Shown here: positions 7,466-15,664 of the stretch, piece after piece
Layout: every line of letters starts with the position of its first letter
Numbering within the stretch: the stretch's first letter is position 1
Source: Gemmatimonadota bacterium
GTDB taxonomy: Bacteria; Gemmatimonadota; Gemmatimonadetes; Gemmatimonadales; Gemmatimonadaceae
Assembly (NCBI GenBank): GCA_040388625.1
Contig: JAZKBK010000002.1
Span: forward strand, 124,001-188,000
Length of the DNA stretch: 64,000 bases
Reading direction: 5' to 3'
Notes under the pieces: model-generated
Told to the model about the DNA's origin: nothing
Databases searched by the model: none
What the model saw: only the letters and a program-made list of their open reading frames with translations
Translations under genes and position numbers: made by a program

Positions 7466-8245
7466 CTATTCTGTCGCCGAGTCGAGTGGGTTCGGCGTGG
7501 TCGTATCGATGTTGAAGCGGAAGGGCTGCTCCACCAGCTGGCGCACGCGCTTGCCGTTGAGGCGCGCCGGCTGGAACTTCATGCGCGGAAGCGCGTCGCG
7601 CACGGATGCAGCGAACTGCGGATCGGTGGAGTCGATTATCTCGAGCGACTGAACGTCGGCCGTGCCTGACGTATCGACGATGAATCGCACCGTGACCTTT
7701 CCCGGCACGCGGCGGGCCAGAAGGTCGGGCGGATACTGAGGAACCGCGCTGCCGTACGAGAACTGCACCGCGTTGTCCACCTCGAAGCTGGTGTAGACGT
7801 TGTCACCAGCCGCGGACGCCGTATCTGCCGAGGTTATCGGAGCGTGGACTTCGCTGTCGGCGGCTCGCCTGGCTGCCTGGTCGGTCTTTGCCGCCTTGCC
7901 GTTGGCACCGTCGCCGGGTCCGATACCAGAGAAGTACGCCAGCGAGGCAAATGCCGCGATGTGTTCCCCACCACCGCCAGCGGCGGACGGACTGCGTGGC
8001 GGCGGAGGGATGAACGAGACCAGCTGGCCTTCGGGTTGCGGACGATCGAGTACGTCGCCAACCGTCCAGACCAGTGCGGCGACCACCGCGACGTGGAGTG
8101 CGACGCTGAGCACGGATGGCCAGATGGACGGGCGCGAATACCAGAATCGTCCGACCGCCGCGCGAGGGCGTCCGCCCGTGGGGATCGCGATGGGTGGACC
8201 GAGTGAAGCGACAGCGCTTTCGGCATGACGAGGTGCATTCAGCAT
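7466..8245 (-). CDS. TonB-family energy transducer
   Basis: The 259-residue protein has a cytosolic arginine-containing N-terminus, one membrane helix near 45-62 (SVALHVAVVAALVWTVG), a proline-containing linker and a C-terminal TonB domain: PQYPPDLLARR, GKVTVRFIVD and MKFQPARLNGKRVRQ. TonB couples the proton gradient, through ExbBD, to outer-membrane receptors. No exbB or exbD is nearby. The linker lacks the long Pro-Lys repeat of E. coli TonB and is glycine/alanine-rich. Two direct repeats lie just upstream (8286-8305). Confidence 0.85.
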   Translation of the reverse strand: MLNAPRHAESAVASLGPPIAIPTGGRPRAAVGRFWYSRPSIWPSVLSVALHVAVVAALVWTVGDVLDRPQPEGQLVSFIPPPPRSPSAAGGGGEHIAAFASLAYFSGIGPGDGANGKAAKTDQAARRAADSEVHAPITSADTASAAGDNVYTSFEVDNAVQFSYGSAVPQYPPDLLARRVPGKVTVRFIVDTSGTADVQSLEIIDSTDPQFAASVRDALPRMKFQPARLNGKRVRQLVEQPFRFNIDTTTPNPLDSATE

Positions 8246-8285
8246 CGGAATAGCCCCTCAGATTGCGCACCCGGGAGTGGCGCGT

Positions 8286-8305
8286 TCTTGAAACCGTCTT
8301 GAAAC
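8286..8305 (-). promoter_or_regulatory. Direct repeat upstream of tonB (possible activator site)
   Basis: TCTTGAAAC occurs at 8286-8294 and again at 8297-8305, exactly 11 bp apart (GTTTCAAGA on the minus strand). Same-face direct repeats spaced by one turn are the typical layout for OmpR/PhoB-type response regulators. The site lies 41-60 bp before the tonB start codon and directly abuts the end of the upstream EamA gene. Function is inferred only from layout. Confidence 0.4.
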
Positions 8306-9271
8306 TTACAGTCGTTCCAGTTCGACGGACAGCCGCTCGCGCGTCACCGGCGCGTCAGGGGCGTAGCCCTCCGGAGCGGCTACGTTCCGCTTTGTAAGAG
8401 TATTGCCGGCCGTGCGACGGTTTACCACGAAGATGCCGGCAAGCACCAGAGTGCCGCCGATGATCTGCGCCAGTTGAAGCGGCTCGCCGAGGAACACGAC
8501 GTCGAGAAGTGCCGTGACCGGTGCGACGCCCAGCAAGCCGACCGACGCCGCCGTCGTCGGGAGCCGTCCGAGCGCGTAGGTGACACCAAGGTATCCCGTG
8601 ACTTGCGTCACGAGTCCAAGTGCGATGAGCGATGGCCATGCCGACGCCTTGAATCCGACGAGCGGCGCTTTCATCAGCAGGCAGACGATAAACATCGTCA
8701 CCACGCTGCCGATTATGGCGAGCGTCGTGAAGGTGATCGTATCCATGCTGACTCGCACGCGGCCAGTCGTGATCAGGTAGGCAGCGAAGAACACCGACGC
8801 AGCCGCAGCGAGCATGTCGCCGCCGACGTCGCCGATTCCCACACCGCCTCCGCCTGGCCTGATCATGTCGCCACCGACCATGACGATGCAGCCACCGAGG
8901 GCGAGAGCGAAGCCGATCCAGAACACCGATTTTGGCCGCTCGCGAAAGAGAATCCACGTCCCGAGGCCAACGAGCATCGGCGAATTGTTGGTGAGCACCA
9001 TCGCGGTGGTCGCCGACGTCTTGAGCACCGCCGTATTGAACAGTGCGAGATCCATTGCGAAGAACGCGCCGCCGAGCAGGGCGATGATCGTCGCTCTCGC
9101 CGACGGCAATTTCCCGCGGCGGGACAGCAACCAGTATGGGACGAGCACTACAGCCGCGACGAGTGCGCGATAGAACGCAGAGGTGACGCCCGGTACGTCG
9201 GCCCATCGAACGAGCGGTGCGGACCACGCGATACAGAAGACGCTGAGCGCGAGCGCGGCGAAAGCACGCAC
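8306..9271 (-). CDS. DMT-superfamily (EamA) transporter
   Basis: From a GTG at 9271 there are 321 residues with about ten hydrophobic helices in two EamA-type halves. The features are VRWADVPGVTSAFYRALVA near the N-terminus, AVLKTSATTAMVLTNNSPM in half one and LGRLPTTAASVGLLGVAPV in half two, the latter two being the usual conserved helix segments of drug/metabolite exporters. The cargo is unknown. It is divergent from a CGNR zinc-finger regulator, with a 9-bp inverted repeat between them, so regulated export of a small molecule is likely. Confidence 0.9.
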   Translation of the reverse strand: MRAFAALALSVFCIAWSAPLVRWADVPGVTSAFYRALVAAVVLVPYWLLSRRGKLPSARATIIALLGGAFFAMDLALFNTAVLKTSATTAMVLTNNSPMLVGLGTWILFRERPKSVFWIGFALALGGCIVMVGGDMIRPGGGGVGIGDVGGDMLAAAASVFFAAYLITTGRVRVSMDTITFTTLAIIGSVVTMFIVCLLMKAPLVGFKASAWPSLIALGLVTQVTGYLGVTYALGRLPTTAASVGLLGVAPVTALLDVVFLGEPLQLAQIIGGTLVLAGIFVVNRRTAGNTLTKRNVAAPEGYAPDAPVTRERLSVELERL

Positions 9272-9339
9272 GCGTGCCTTTCGTTGTGTTGCAGCCGGCC
9301 CGTCTCGAGATGTAGTGCTTGTCAGATCAACTCCGGAAT

Positions 9340-9368
9340 GTTACCATCAATACATGTTAGATGGTAAC
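9340..9368. promoter_or_regulatory. Inverted-repeat operator between EamA exporter and CGNR regulator
   Basis: GTTACCATC (9340-9348) and its exact reverse complement GATGGTAAC (9360-9368) are separated by 11 bp, putting the half-site centres 20 bp apart, two helical turns. The element lies in the 141-bp divergent intergenic region, in an AT-richer stretch where promoters are expected. A dimeric regulator, most simply the adjacent CGNR protein, could bind here to control both genes. Confidence 0.6.
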
Positions 9369-9412
9369 GCGACTTTTGATCAAAGTCAATCCATGATTTC
9401 GAGGAGACGGTA

Positions 9413-9940
9413 ATGCCCGAACATCGGCTGGGAACCCCGGGCGAGTACTACGTGCTCGAGTCGTTTCTGTGGCGTGAATTTACAGGTGTGGACGATTGGC
9501 TGGAGTGGACCGAGGAGCACGGACTCGCGCGAGCGACGACGTCGACGCGGGAGGTCTTCGGTCAGGCGATGGCGCTCAGGGAAGCGCTGCGCTCGCTCGA
9601 GGCGATGAACAATGGCGAGCGCGTCGACGACGCGCCCGCGCGTCTGTTGAACGAGCTCATAGAGTCACTCGGCGTGCATCCGGTGGTCGAGCCGTTCGGA
9701 GATGTGAAGCTGAGGGCGAGTGCCGTGACCGGGCGCAACGCACCGATCGCCAGCGTACTAGTCACGGCCCTGGACGCGATGTCGAAGGGGATGTGGGAGC
9801 GATTCAAACTGTGCCAGGATCCGACCTGCAGGGCCTCGTTCTACGATACGACGAAGAACGGGACGAAGACGTGGTGCTCGATGGAAGTGTGCGGGGCGCG
9901 GAACAAGATGCGGCGACTACGGGAGCGGCAGCACGGATGA
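9413..9940 (+). CDS. CGNR zinc-finger / ABATE-domain transcriptional regulator
   Basis: The ATG follows GAGGAGACGG, a good ribosome site. The 175-residue protein has an N-terminal ABATE-type helical domain and a C-terminal CGNR zinc finger, with cysteines in KLCQDPTC and in TWCSMEVCGARNKMRR, the last carrying the CGxRxK signature (CGAR here). Such proteins are predicted stress- or metabolite-responsive DNA-binding regulators. It is divergent from an EamA exporter across a 9-bp inverted repeat that is a candidate operator. Confidence 0.88.
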   Translation: MPEHRLGTPGEYYVLESFLWREFTGVDDWLEWTEEHGLARATTSTREVFGQAMALREALRSLEAMNNGERVDDAPARLLNELIESLGVHPVVEPFGDVKLRASAVTGRNAPIASVLVTALDAMSKGMWERFKLCQDPTCRASFYDTTKNGTKTWCSMEVCGARNKMRRLRERQHG

Positions 9941-10081
9941 TCCTGCTCGGGCGAGCGACGTTAGTCCCGGTACCGTTGGGAAGCGGGCGCCATTAGATTT
10001 TTAGGGCTTACCGGGAAGCGTGGGCGGGATGGCTCATCCACGTGGTGGTGAAGGCGGTAAGTGGTTGCAGGACAATGGTTT

Positions 10082-10154
<73 letters not shown>

Positions 10155-10182
10155 CTGTGGTAAAATGTTGCGACTGAAGGAG

Positions 10183-10228
10183 TTACACGCAAAGCGGCCA
10201 CTGATGTAGTTGACCGCTTTGCATGTAA
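10183..10228 (+). terminator. Strong hairpin downstream of tRNA-Phe
   Basis: Arms TTACACGCAAAGCGG (10183-10197) and CCGCTTTGCATGTAA (10214-10228) pair at 14 of 15 positions around a 16-base loop, 28 bp after the tRNA. No T-run follows, so it may act in 3'-end processing or as a factor-dependent terminator. Just beyond, GTCCCCA occurs twice 12 bp apart. Sequence 3' of a tRNA is a common integration site, but no integrase is present here. Confidence 0.5.
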
Positions 10229-10367
10229 TGTCCCCAGAAAGTCCCCAAGTTTGCGTTGAGAGCCGAGTTAGTAAAGAGGTCATCTCTCTATTGCTACGAT
10301 CTGCTGCGTGGACTCCGAGCCCCCTATCCGAGCGCGTGACAGAGCCGGCCCTGATCGGGCAGGCGAC

Positions 10368-10736
10368 TCAGGCTTCGAGCGGTCGCACCTGGACAGCCGT
10401 CCCATAACAGAGGACTTCGGTCACGCCCTGCATCAACTCATTCGCGTCGTAGCGGATACCGATCACCGCGTCGGCCTCTGCCATGTGCGCGTGAACCAAC
10501 ATGGTGTCAAACGCTTGCCGACGGGTGCGCTCGGCGAGTTCTGTAAAGAGCGAGATGTTCCCGCCGAACAAGGTTTGCAGGCCGGCCCCCAAGGTCCCAA
10601 ACACCGACCGTGACCGGACGACAACACCGCGCACCACGCCCACGTTCGCCACAATTCGAAAGCCGGGGATGTCGAATCCGGTCGTCGTCATGCTGTACGG
10701 AATGTCGGCGACTTGCGAAGCGATGATGGAGTCCAT
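10368..10736 (-). CDS. YbjQ/UPF0145 family protein
   Basis: The 122-residue protein spans the whole YbjQ family domain. Conserved blocks are FRIVANVGVVRGVVVRSR, the central helical AERTRRQAFDTML and the C-terminal GADAVIGIRYD-like segment (EADAVIGIRYDAN) followed by CYGTAV. Members form pentamers and have been suggested to bind heavy metals; the function is not established. It stands alone between tRNA-Phe and the DUF72 gene, with about 250 bp of apparently non-coding sequence upstream (10737-10985). Confidence 0.88.
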   Translation of the reverse strand: MDSIIASQVADIPYSMTTTGFDIPGFRIVANVGVVRGVVVRSRSVFGTLGAGLQTLFGGNISLFTELAERTRRQAFDTMLVHAHMAEADAVIGIRYDANELMQGVTEVLCYGTAVQVRPLEA

Positions 10737-10985
10737 GGCGGATTGTGTCGTGGGTGATTAGCTGTATGCGTCAGAGGTCTCCCTGCACGCGCGAAAGAAT
10801 ATACCGCCATCGGCGCCAGCCGACGTCCGTGCGTTTACGAGATACGCCTCGCGTCTGCAGCGACGGTCATCATGCGTTGGCCGCCGCTGCTGTTTTCGCC
10901 CCCCCAGCCTCGCCCGAATCTTGCGCTCGAGCAGTTTGCCGATTGACCTCGCGCGAACTCCCCACCAGAACGGCAGCCAGCCCAA

Positions 10986-12044
10986 GTGAGTCCAAGAGCG
11001 GCACCACCTCGCCCGGCCCCTGATCTCGATCCGGCGCACGATCCAGGCTTCGCCGAAGCACGCCGGCGCGCCGAGCGCGCAGTTGCCGAGACGCCGGCGG
11101 ACCTGATCGGCGCGCCAATACCGTGGGGCAAGAAAGGATCGCACGAGGTCCGCATCGGTACCGCGTCGTGGACGGATCCGACGATGACGCGCGCTGGTGT
11201 GTTCTATCCGGCAGGAACGTCGAGCGCCGAGGACAGACTCAGATATTACGCCAGCCAGTTTCCCGTTGTCGAAGTGGACTCGTCGTATTACTCGCTGCCA
11301 GAGCGCGCGACGGCGACTCTCTGGAGCAAGCGAACGCCGGACGATTTTCTCTTCTACATAAAGGCGCACGCCCTGATGACCGGGCAGCCGACGGAAGTCG
11401 CGCGACTCCCCGCAGGACTGCTCGAGCTTCTTCCGCCGGAGCTCGCCGCAAAACCCAGGATATACGGAAAGGATCTCGCACTCGACGTGAAGGCAGCGGT
11501 ATGGGACCACTTTCTCGATGCACTCGGTCCCTTGACGCTGGCTCGCAAGATGGGCGGCATTCTGCTTCAGTATCCGCGCTGGTTCCTTCCAACGCCCGAG
11601 AACAAGCATGAGATCGAGGAGGCAGCGGAGCGCCTCCGTGGGATACCTGTTGCCGTAGAGTTCCGGAATGAGTTCTGGTATTCGAGCGACACGGCAACCA
11701 AGTGGACGCTCGACATGCTTCGCGATCTCTCGCTGACGCACGTCATTGTTGACGGGCCGCAGGGGATGAAGAGCAGTGTGCCGGCAGTACCGGCGGTCAC
11801 GACGCCCACGCTCTCCATCGTGAGACTGCATGGGCGCCGAGCAGCAACGTGGGAAGCGGCCAAGGTTCCAACGGTCGAGCGTTACAGGTATCTCTACACC
11901 GCACGGGAACTCACCGGCCTTGTCACCGAGATCGAGGAGGCTGCGTCCGAGGCGGAGCGCACGGTGGTGCTCGCCAACAACTGCTACGCGAATTACGGTG
12001 CGACGACCGCAAGAGAGCTGATCGCGCGACTCGCGTCGCTATGA
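10986..12044 (+). CDS. DUF72 (YecE-like) TIM-barrel protein
   Basis: From a GTG at 10986 there are 352 residues. DUF72 begins near residue 54 with VRIGTASWTDP and continues with VEVDSSYYSLP, FLFYIKAHALMTG, GILLQYPRWF, IPVAVEFRNEFWY and VLANNCYANYGATTARELI, the standard YecE blocks. About 50 proline/alanine-rich residues precede the domain. The biochemical role of DUF72 is unknown; the fold is a TIM barrel. Despite a long antisense frame, codon use and conserved blocks clearly place the gene on this strand. Confidence 0.9.
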   Translation: MSPRAAPPRPAPDLDPAHDPGFAEARRRAERAVAETPADLIGAPIPWGKKGSHEVRIGTASWTDPTMTRAGVFYPAGTSSAEDRLRYYASQFPVVEVDSSYYSLPERATATLWSKRTPDDFLFYIKAHALMTGQPTEVARLPAGLLELLPPELAAKPRIYGKDLALDVKAAVWDHFLDALGPLTLARKMGGILLQYPRWFLPTPENKHEIEEAAERLRGIPVAVEFRNEFWYSSDTATKWTLDMLRDLSLTHVIVDGPQGMKSSVPAVPAVTTPTLSIVRLHGRRAATWEAAKVPTVERYRYLYTARELTGLVTEIEEAASEAERTVVLANNCYANYGATTARELIARLASL

Positions 12045-12115
12045 GCCACTTCTTTTCCAGCGGCACCCAAGTTGCCGGACTCGGCGCGAGCACGATCGCG
12101 GAATGACACTTGACG

Positions 12116-12165
12116 TGTCTTGAAGTGTCTTGAAGTGTCGGGCGGCATGCACATGGCATGCACAT
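12116..12165 (+). repeat. Two short tandem duplications upstream of the VOC gene
   Basis: TGTCTTGAAG is duplicated at 12116-12135 and followed by TGTC. GGCATGCACAT is then duplicated at 12144-12165. The first set also pairs with an upstream GACACTT (12105-12111), so it forms alternative hairpins. Both lie in the 187-bp gap before the ATG at 12232 and may be promoter or regulator-binding duplications. Confidence 0.7.
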
Positions 12166-12231
12166 TATGATTGATACCACCCAGCAAGGCGCCGTCTTCG
12201 CGCGCGCCAGCGACACCTGAGGAGAGCAGAC

Positions 12232-12720
12232 ATGAACAAGCTGACCACCTGCCTGTGGTACGACCACGGCGAAGCCCGCAAGGCGGCTGAGTTCTACGCG
12301 AGTGTGTTCCCCGACAGCAAGGTCGGCGAAAGCCACGCTTCGGCCTCAGACAATCCGTCTACGAAGGCGGGAGAGGAACTCACAGTCGAGTTCACCGTCC
12401 TGGGTCAGGCGTTCGTCGGCCTGAATGGCGGGCCAAACTTCAGGCCGAACGAGTCGGTCAGCTTCATGGTCCTTACCGACAATCAGGAAGACACCGATCG
12501 GTACTGGAATGCCATTGTAGGCAATGGCGGCGAGGAGAGCCAGTGCGGCTGGTGCAAGGACCGTTGGGGCTTCTCCTGGCAGATCACACCACGCGCGCTG
12601 CTCGAAGCGACGACTGATCCGGACCGCGCAGCAGCGAAGCGCGCAATGGACGCAATGTTGACGATGGGGAAGATCGACATTGCGAAGATCGAGGCGGCGA
12701 GGCGGGGAGAGGGGCGGTGA
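12232..12720 (+). CDS. VOC-fold PhnB-like protein
   Basis: The ATG follows GAGGAGAG. The protein has 162 residues of the PhnB/3-demethylubiquinone methyltransferase-like branch of the VOC fold: [25 protein letters not shown] at the start, [17 protein letters not shown] in the middle and [20 protein letters not shown] near the end. It is complete. The metal ligands and substrate of this branch are poorly known, so only the fold is claimed. It is the last plus-strand gene before a pair of minus-strand genes. Confidence 0.9.
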   Translation: MNKLTTCLWYDHGEARKAAEFYASVFPDSKVGESHASASDNPSTKAGEELTVEFTVLGQAFVGLNGGPNFRPNESVSFMVLTDNQEDTDRYWNAIVGNGGEESQCGWCKDRWGFSWQITPRALLEATTDPDRAAAKRAMDAMLTMGKIDIAKIEAARRGEGR

Positions 12721-12738
12721 GTAGGATCACCGGCTGAG

Positions 12739-13158
12739 TCATTTAGTTTTGCATATGCTTCTATCCGCTGAACGTGCGGGCCAGAGTTTGGCGAGCGTTT
12801 TACATGCTGCACGCATATCTGATGGTCGCCTGGCGAGCCTCATGACAGCGATATAGTCATGGTAGAAGTTTGAGTCCGGAAGCCCGCGCATGTATGCCGC
12901 GCGGGCAAGCCGGATGCCGCGCTCCCAGTCGCCACCTTCCATCGCCCACAGTCCCACAGATGCGATTCTGGCTGTCGAGTCGCCGCGCGGAGTTCCATCA
13001 CTCCGATAGTCGAACCATCCTTTTGAGGCAGGTGGTGTAAACACGTCCGCTAAATCCTTTGCTGTCAGCGGCCCCGTGTTGTCGACAAGGGTTGCGCGGG
13101 CTGGATGATGGCATGCGCCGCTTGCGAAGAGCACAAAGATTAGAATGGACAATCTCAT
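12739..13158 (-). CDS. Hypothetical lipoprotein
   Basis: ATG at 13158 gives 139 residues starting MRLSILIFVLFASGAC, a short lipoprotein signal with lipobox SGAC; an ATG at 13197 adds 13 residues without improving it. The mature part has no domain I recognise. It contains WAMEGGDWERGIRLARAAYMRG, which resembles one TPR-like helix pair. The gene lies 85 bp downstream of the HExxH gene on the same strand, so they may form a unit with it. Confidence 0.7.
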   Translation of the reverse strand: MRLSILIFVLFASGACHHPARATLVDNTGPLTAKDLADVFTPPASKGWFDYRSDGTPRGDSTARIASVGLWAMEGGDWERGIRLARAAYMRGLPDSNFYHDYIAVMRLARRPSDMRAACKTLAKLWPARSADRSICKTK

Positions 13159-13243
13159 TGCTGCAGTACCAATGCTCGACTCATGGCTGTTTTCCATAGA
13201 AGATCATTTCCATCGACCGCGGACGACTCGCTGTGCGTGCGGC

Positions 13244-13876
13244 TTAACGATCATACTGGCGCATCGTTCGACGTACGACCCACTCCGGCATATCGTAGGC
13301 GCGCAATCGTGCCAGCTCGCGTTCACGCTTTTGTTCTAAAGTCCACCACGGTGTCTGAAGCACGGTGCTGTAGTACTTCAGCAGCGATTCGTTATCGGGC
13401 AGGAGCGTGGCGAAAGCGATTTGTTGACGAACCGCTGCAGCCTCGTGACGCGCCGCGTTTGCGCGTGGCGTCTTCACCACTCCTCGACCACATATCCGCG
13501 CGTGCGCTGCCTCGTGCACCAGCATCATGGCAATTGATCGTGGATCGCCTGCAACTACATTCTGCCAACTTAGTACACAGCGTCGCGTGCTGACCTCGAA
13601 GTATGCGCCGCCCGCCCGCAGGAGCCAGATTGCGGACAGATCTCGCCGCATGCGGCCGAGCCGGCGGTGGTCGTACTTGTCGATCAGGCCGAGCGCCAGA
13701 GTAACCTTGGCGAAGAAGAGCTCGTTGACTCCATCTCTTGCGTCGTCGAAGCTGACAAGCGGAATTCCGTACGCGGAGGCGCGTCCGCAAACCAATGCGA
13801 CTACGCCAATAAGGGCACGAGAGATGTGCCCGGCCACGCCCTTCAGCACCTGTGAGCCAAATGCCCTAAATTCCAT
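13244..13876 (-). CDS. Hypothetical membrane-associated protein with HExxH motif
   Basis: The 210-residue protein has an N-terminal hydrophobic segment (about 11-35, ending CGRASAYG) that could be a signal or membrane anchor. A metallopeptidase-type motif LVHEAAHARI follows (histidines about 119 and 123), then a possible third ligand region. I do not recognise a named family; the motif suggests a zinc metallopeptidase but could be a degenerate structural copy. The start codon almost touches the divergent retropepsin-like gene, so the two share a promoter region and perhaps a process. Confidence 0.7.
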   Translation of the reverse strand: MEFRAFGSQVLKGVAGHISRALIGVVALVCGRASAYGIPLVSFDDARDGVNELFFAKVTLALGLIDKYDHRRLGRMRRDLSAIWLLRAGGAYFEVSTRRCVLSWQNVVAGDPRSIAMMLVHEAAHARICGRGVVKTPRANAARHEAAAVRQQIAFATLLPDNESLLKYYSTVLQTPWWTLEQKRERELARLRAYDMPEWVVRRTMRQYDR

Positions 13877-14778
13877 TGTCGCGCGCGACTGTGAGCGTCG
13901 GGTGGGTTCCCCGAAAAGATACGACTTCCTTGCTACTTCAGCGACTTGGCTTTCCTGACGATTCCGTTTTCCCCGTCGTTCGTGCCGCCGAGCGCTTGAT
14001 CGTTGCCGCCAAAATTGAAGGTGACGACGCCGTTCTCATATTGGATACCGGTATGCGGCTCGACGTTTACCTCGACCGATCTTATGTCGAGCGGCGAGGG
14101 TTCACCGTTGAATGGCGTGGCGACCAGTTCGGAGTGTGCCCAACGGGCGATTTCGTTGTGCTTGGTCGACAGCGTGTATTCAATACGGCGACAGTCCAAG
14201 CCCTTCCGACAGAGAAAGGATATGATCCTGCTTATGCCGGTACGTTGGGGACGATGTTCTTCAATGATGGATTGCTCGGAATAGACTGGGCGAGCGGTGA
14301 GATAGCACGGACCTCTCAGCACGCTGCTATACGTGCGCTTCTTCCCGACCCGACGCACCGGCTGGGCCTGTTGCCGAACATGCAGGACGGCGTTCCGTTT
14401 ACTCGATCATTGAGGATCGACGGCCTCCGCACAACTCCGACATTCGCCGTCGCCTCGGGTCGCAGCTCGTGGATTTCGGCGCGCATTGCGAACCGCATTT
14501 CTTCACAGCGACATAGCCTGGATGAGATTGATTTGGCACGGAATGAGAGGTTCGACGTGCCTCTCGTCTTTCCGAACACCACGCCAATTCAACACTCGAT
14601 GAGGATCCACACATCCATTGAGCAGTACGGGAAGGGTTGGGGTGTACCAGAGTGCGACGGAATTCTGGGTGGCGACTTCCTGCGTCGCTGGCTTGTGGTT
14701 CTCGACATTCCAGCGGGACAGCTCCTACTGTACGATTACGCTCGCGTTCTACCCGAGCTGAAGATTTCACGCTATTAG
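13876..14778 (+). CDS. Retropepsin-like protein with one intact active site
   Basis: The frame opens with TTG at 13876; GTG at 13891 is an alternative. About 300 residues show retropepsin features: AVLILDTGMRLDVYLD near 52-67, a lobe-ending GTMFFNDGLLGIDWASG, then a second half whose active-site position reads FAVASGRSSWIS (D-T-G replaced by A-S-G), and a closing DGILGGDFLRRWLVVLD. One lobe is therefore intact and the other degenerate. No signal peptide is visible, unlike the other retropepsin-like gene in the window. It is divergent from an HExxH gene. Catalysis is uncertain. Confidence 0.72.
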   Translation: MSRATVSVGWVPRKDTTSLLLQRLGFPDDSVFPVVRAAERLIVAAKIEGDDAVLILDTGMRLDVYLDRSYVERRGFTVEWRGDQFGVCPTGDFVVLGRQRVFNTATVQALPTEKGYDPAYAGTLGTMFFNDGLLGIDWASGEIARTSQHAAIRALLPDPTHRLGLLPNMQDGVPFTRSLRIDGLRTTPTFAVASGRSSWISARIANRISSQRHSLDEIDLARNERFDVPLVFPNTTPIQHSMRIHTSIEQYGKGWGVPECDGILGGDFLRRWLVVLDIPAGQLLLYDYARVLPELKISRY

Positions 14779-14901
14779 GATGATTTTGTTCATCGTCGGG
14801 TAAATTGGGATGAACCGTTGGAACTTGGAGCGGCGAGTACACTTTGCACTCGAGTCCCCGCGCCGCTGGCAACAGTAATGCATCTCACTGTACACCGCGC
14901 C

Positions 14902-15627
14902 ATGCGCCTCACCATCCGTCGTGCCATCGCGACATACATCACGTTGCTCGTCGCAGCGACTACCGCGACTGTTCCAGCGTCGCCACTGCAGGCGCAAAGC
15001 GACAGCGCGCGCGACAGCACAGGCTTCCCGCAACCGACTGTCACCGCAACCGTCGTGCTCCTCGCCACGGGCGCTGCACTCGACCGGCCCATGCGTCGCT
15101 TGATCGCCAATCGCGGTCACAGTGCAGTCGTCAATTCACTCTCGAATGCCGGCAACGACCTGGGGACGGCTGGACACATCATACCAGTACTGGCCGGTTC
15201 GTATCTGGCGGAGCGCATCGCGGGACGAAGGCGCACCGCGGACGACATCGTCGACGCGGCGGCTGGCTACGCCGCATCTGACATTGTCGAAGGATTGCTC
15301 AAGAGCGCGGTAGGCCGAGAACGCCCGATGGTGAGCGGGAATCCCGAACGCTTTCACCCGTTCACGAGTCACGGCGACTTCCACTCGTTTCCGTCCGGGC
15401 ACATGACGCACATCGCCTCTATCGCTGCTGCTGCTGCGATAGAATCACACGAGCCCTGGCTTCGTGTGCTCGGGATCGGCGCGACCACGCTCGTGGGTTG
15501 GCAGCGCATACACGCCGATCAGCACTGGACCAGTGACGTGATAGCCGGCACGCTGCTCGGCGATTTCGTCAGCAGCGCAGTGGTGCATCGGTTACGACGG
15601 CTACACGGCCATCCGTTCGGTCTGTGA
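14902..15627 (+). CDS. PAP2-family phosphatase, exported
   Basis: ATG at 14902 gives a signal peptide (MRLTIRRAIATYITLLVAAT ending at PLQAQ). A longer frame starts at 14818 but would mask it. The three acid-phosphatase motifs follow: KSAVGRERPM, HSFPSGHMTH and RIHADQHWTSDVIAG, giving the catalytic histidines and aspartate of type-2 phosphatidate phosphatase/haloperoxidase-fold enzymes. Substrates in this family include phosphatidate, undecaprenyl diphosphate and lipid A phosphates; which applies is unknown. About 241 residues. Confidence 0.9.
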   Translation: MRLTIRRAIATYITLLVAATTATVPASPLQAQSDSARDSTGFPQPTVTATVVLLATGAALDRPMRRLIANRGHSAVVNSLSNAGNDLGTAGHIIPVLAGSYLAERIAGRRRTADDIVDAAAGYAASDIVEGLLKSAVGRERPMVSGNPERFHPFTSHGDFHSFPSGHMTHIASIAAAAAIESHEPWLRVLGIGATTLVGWQRIHADQHWTSDVIAGTLLGDFVSSAVVHRLRRLHGHPFGL

Positions 15628-15664
15628 GTCGATCGCGATCGGCAGAAGTCTCGCGAGCCGATGC

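Noticed and set aside
10758-11831. 357-aa minus frame
   Set aside because: Entirely antisense to the DUF72 gene, whose conserved blocks are on the plus strand; arginine-rich composition typical of a high-GC shadow.
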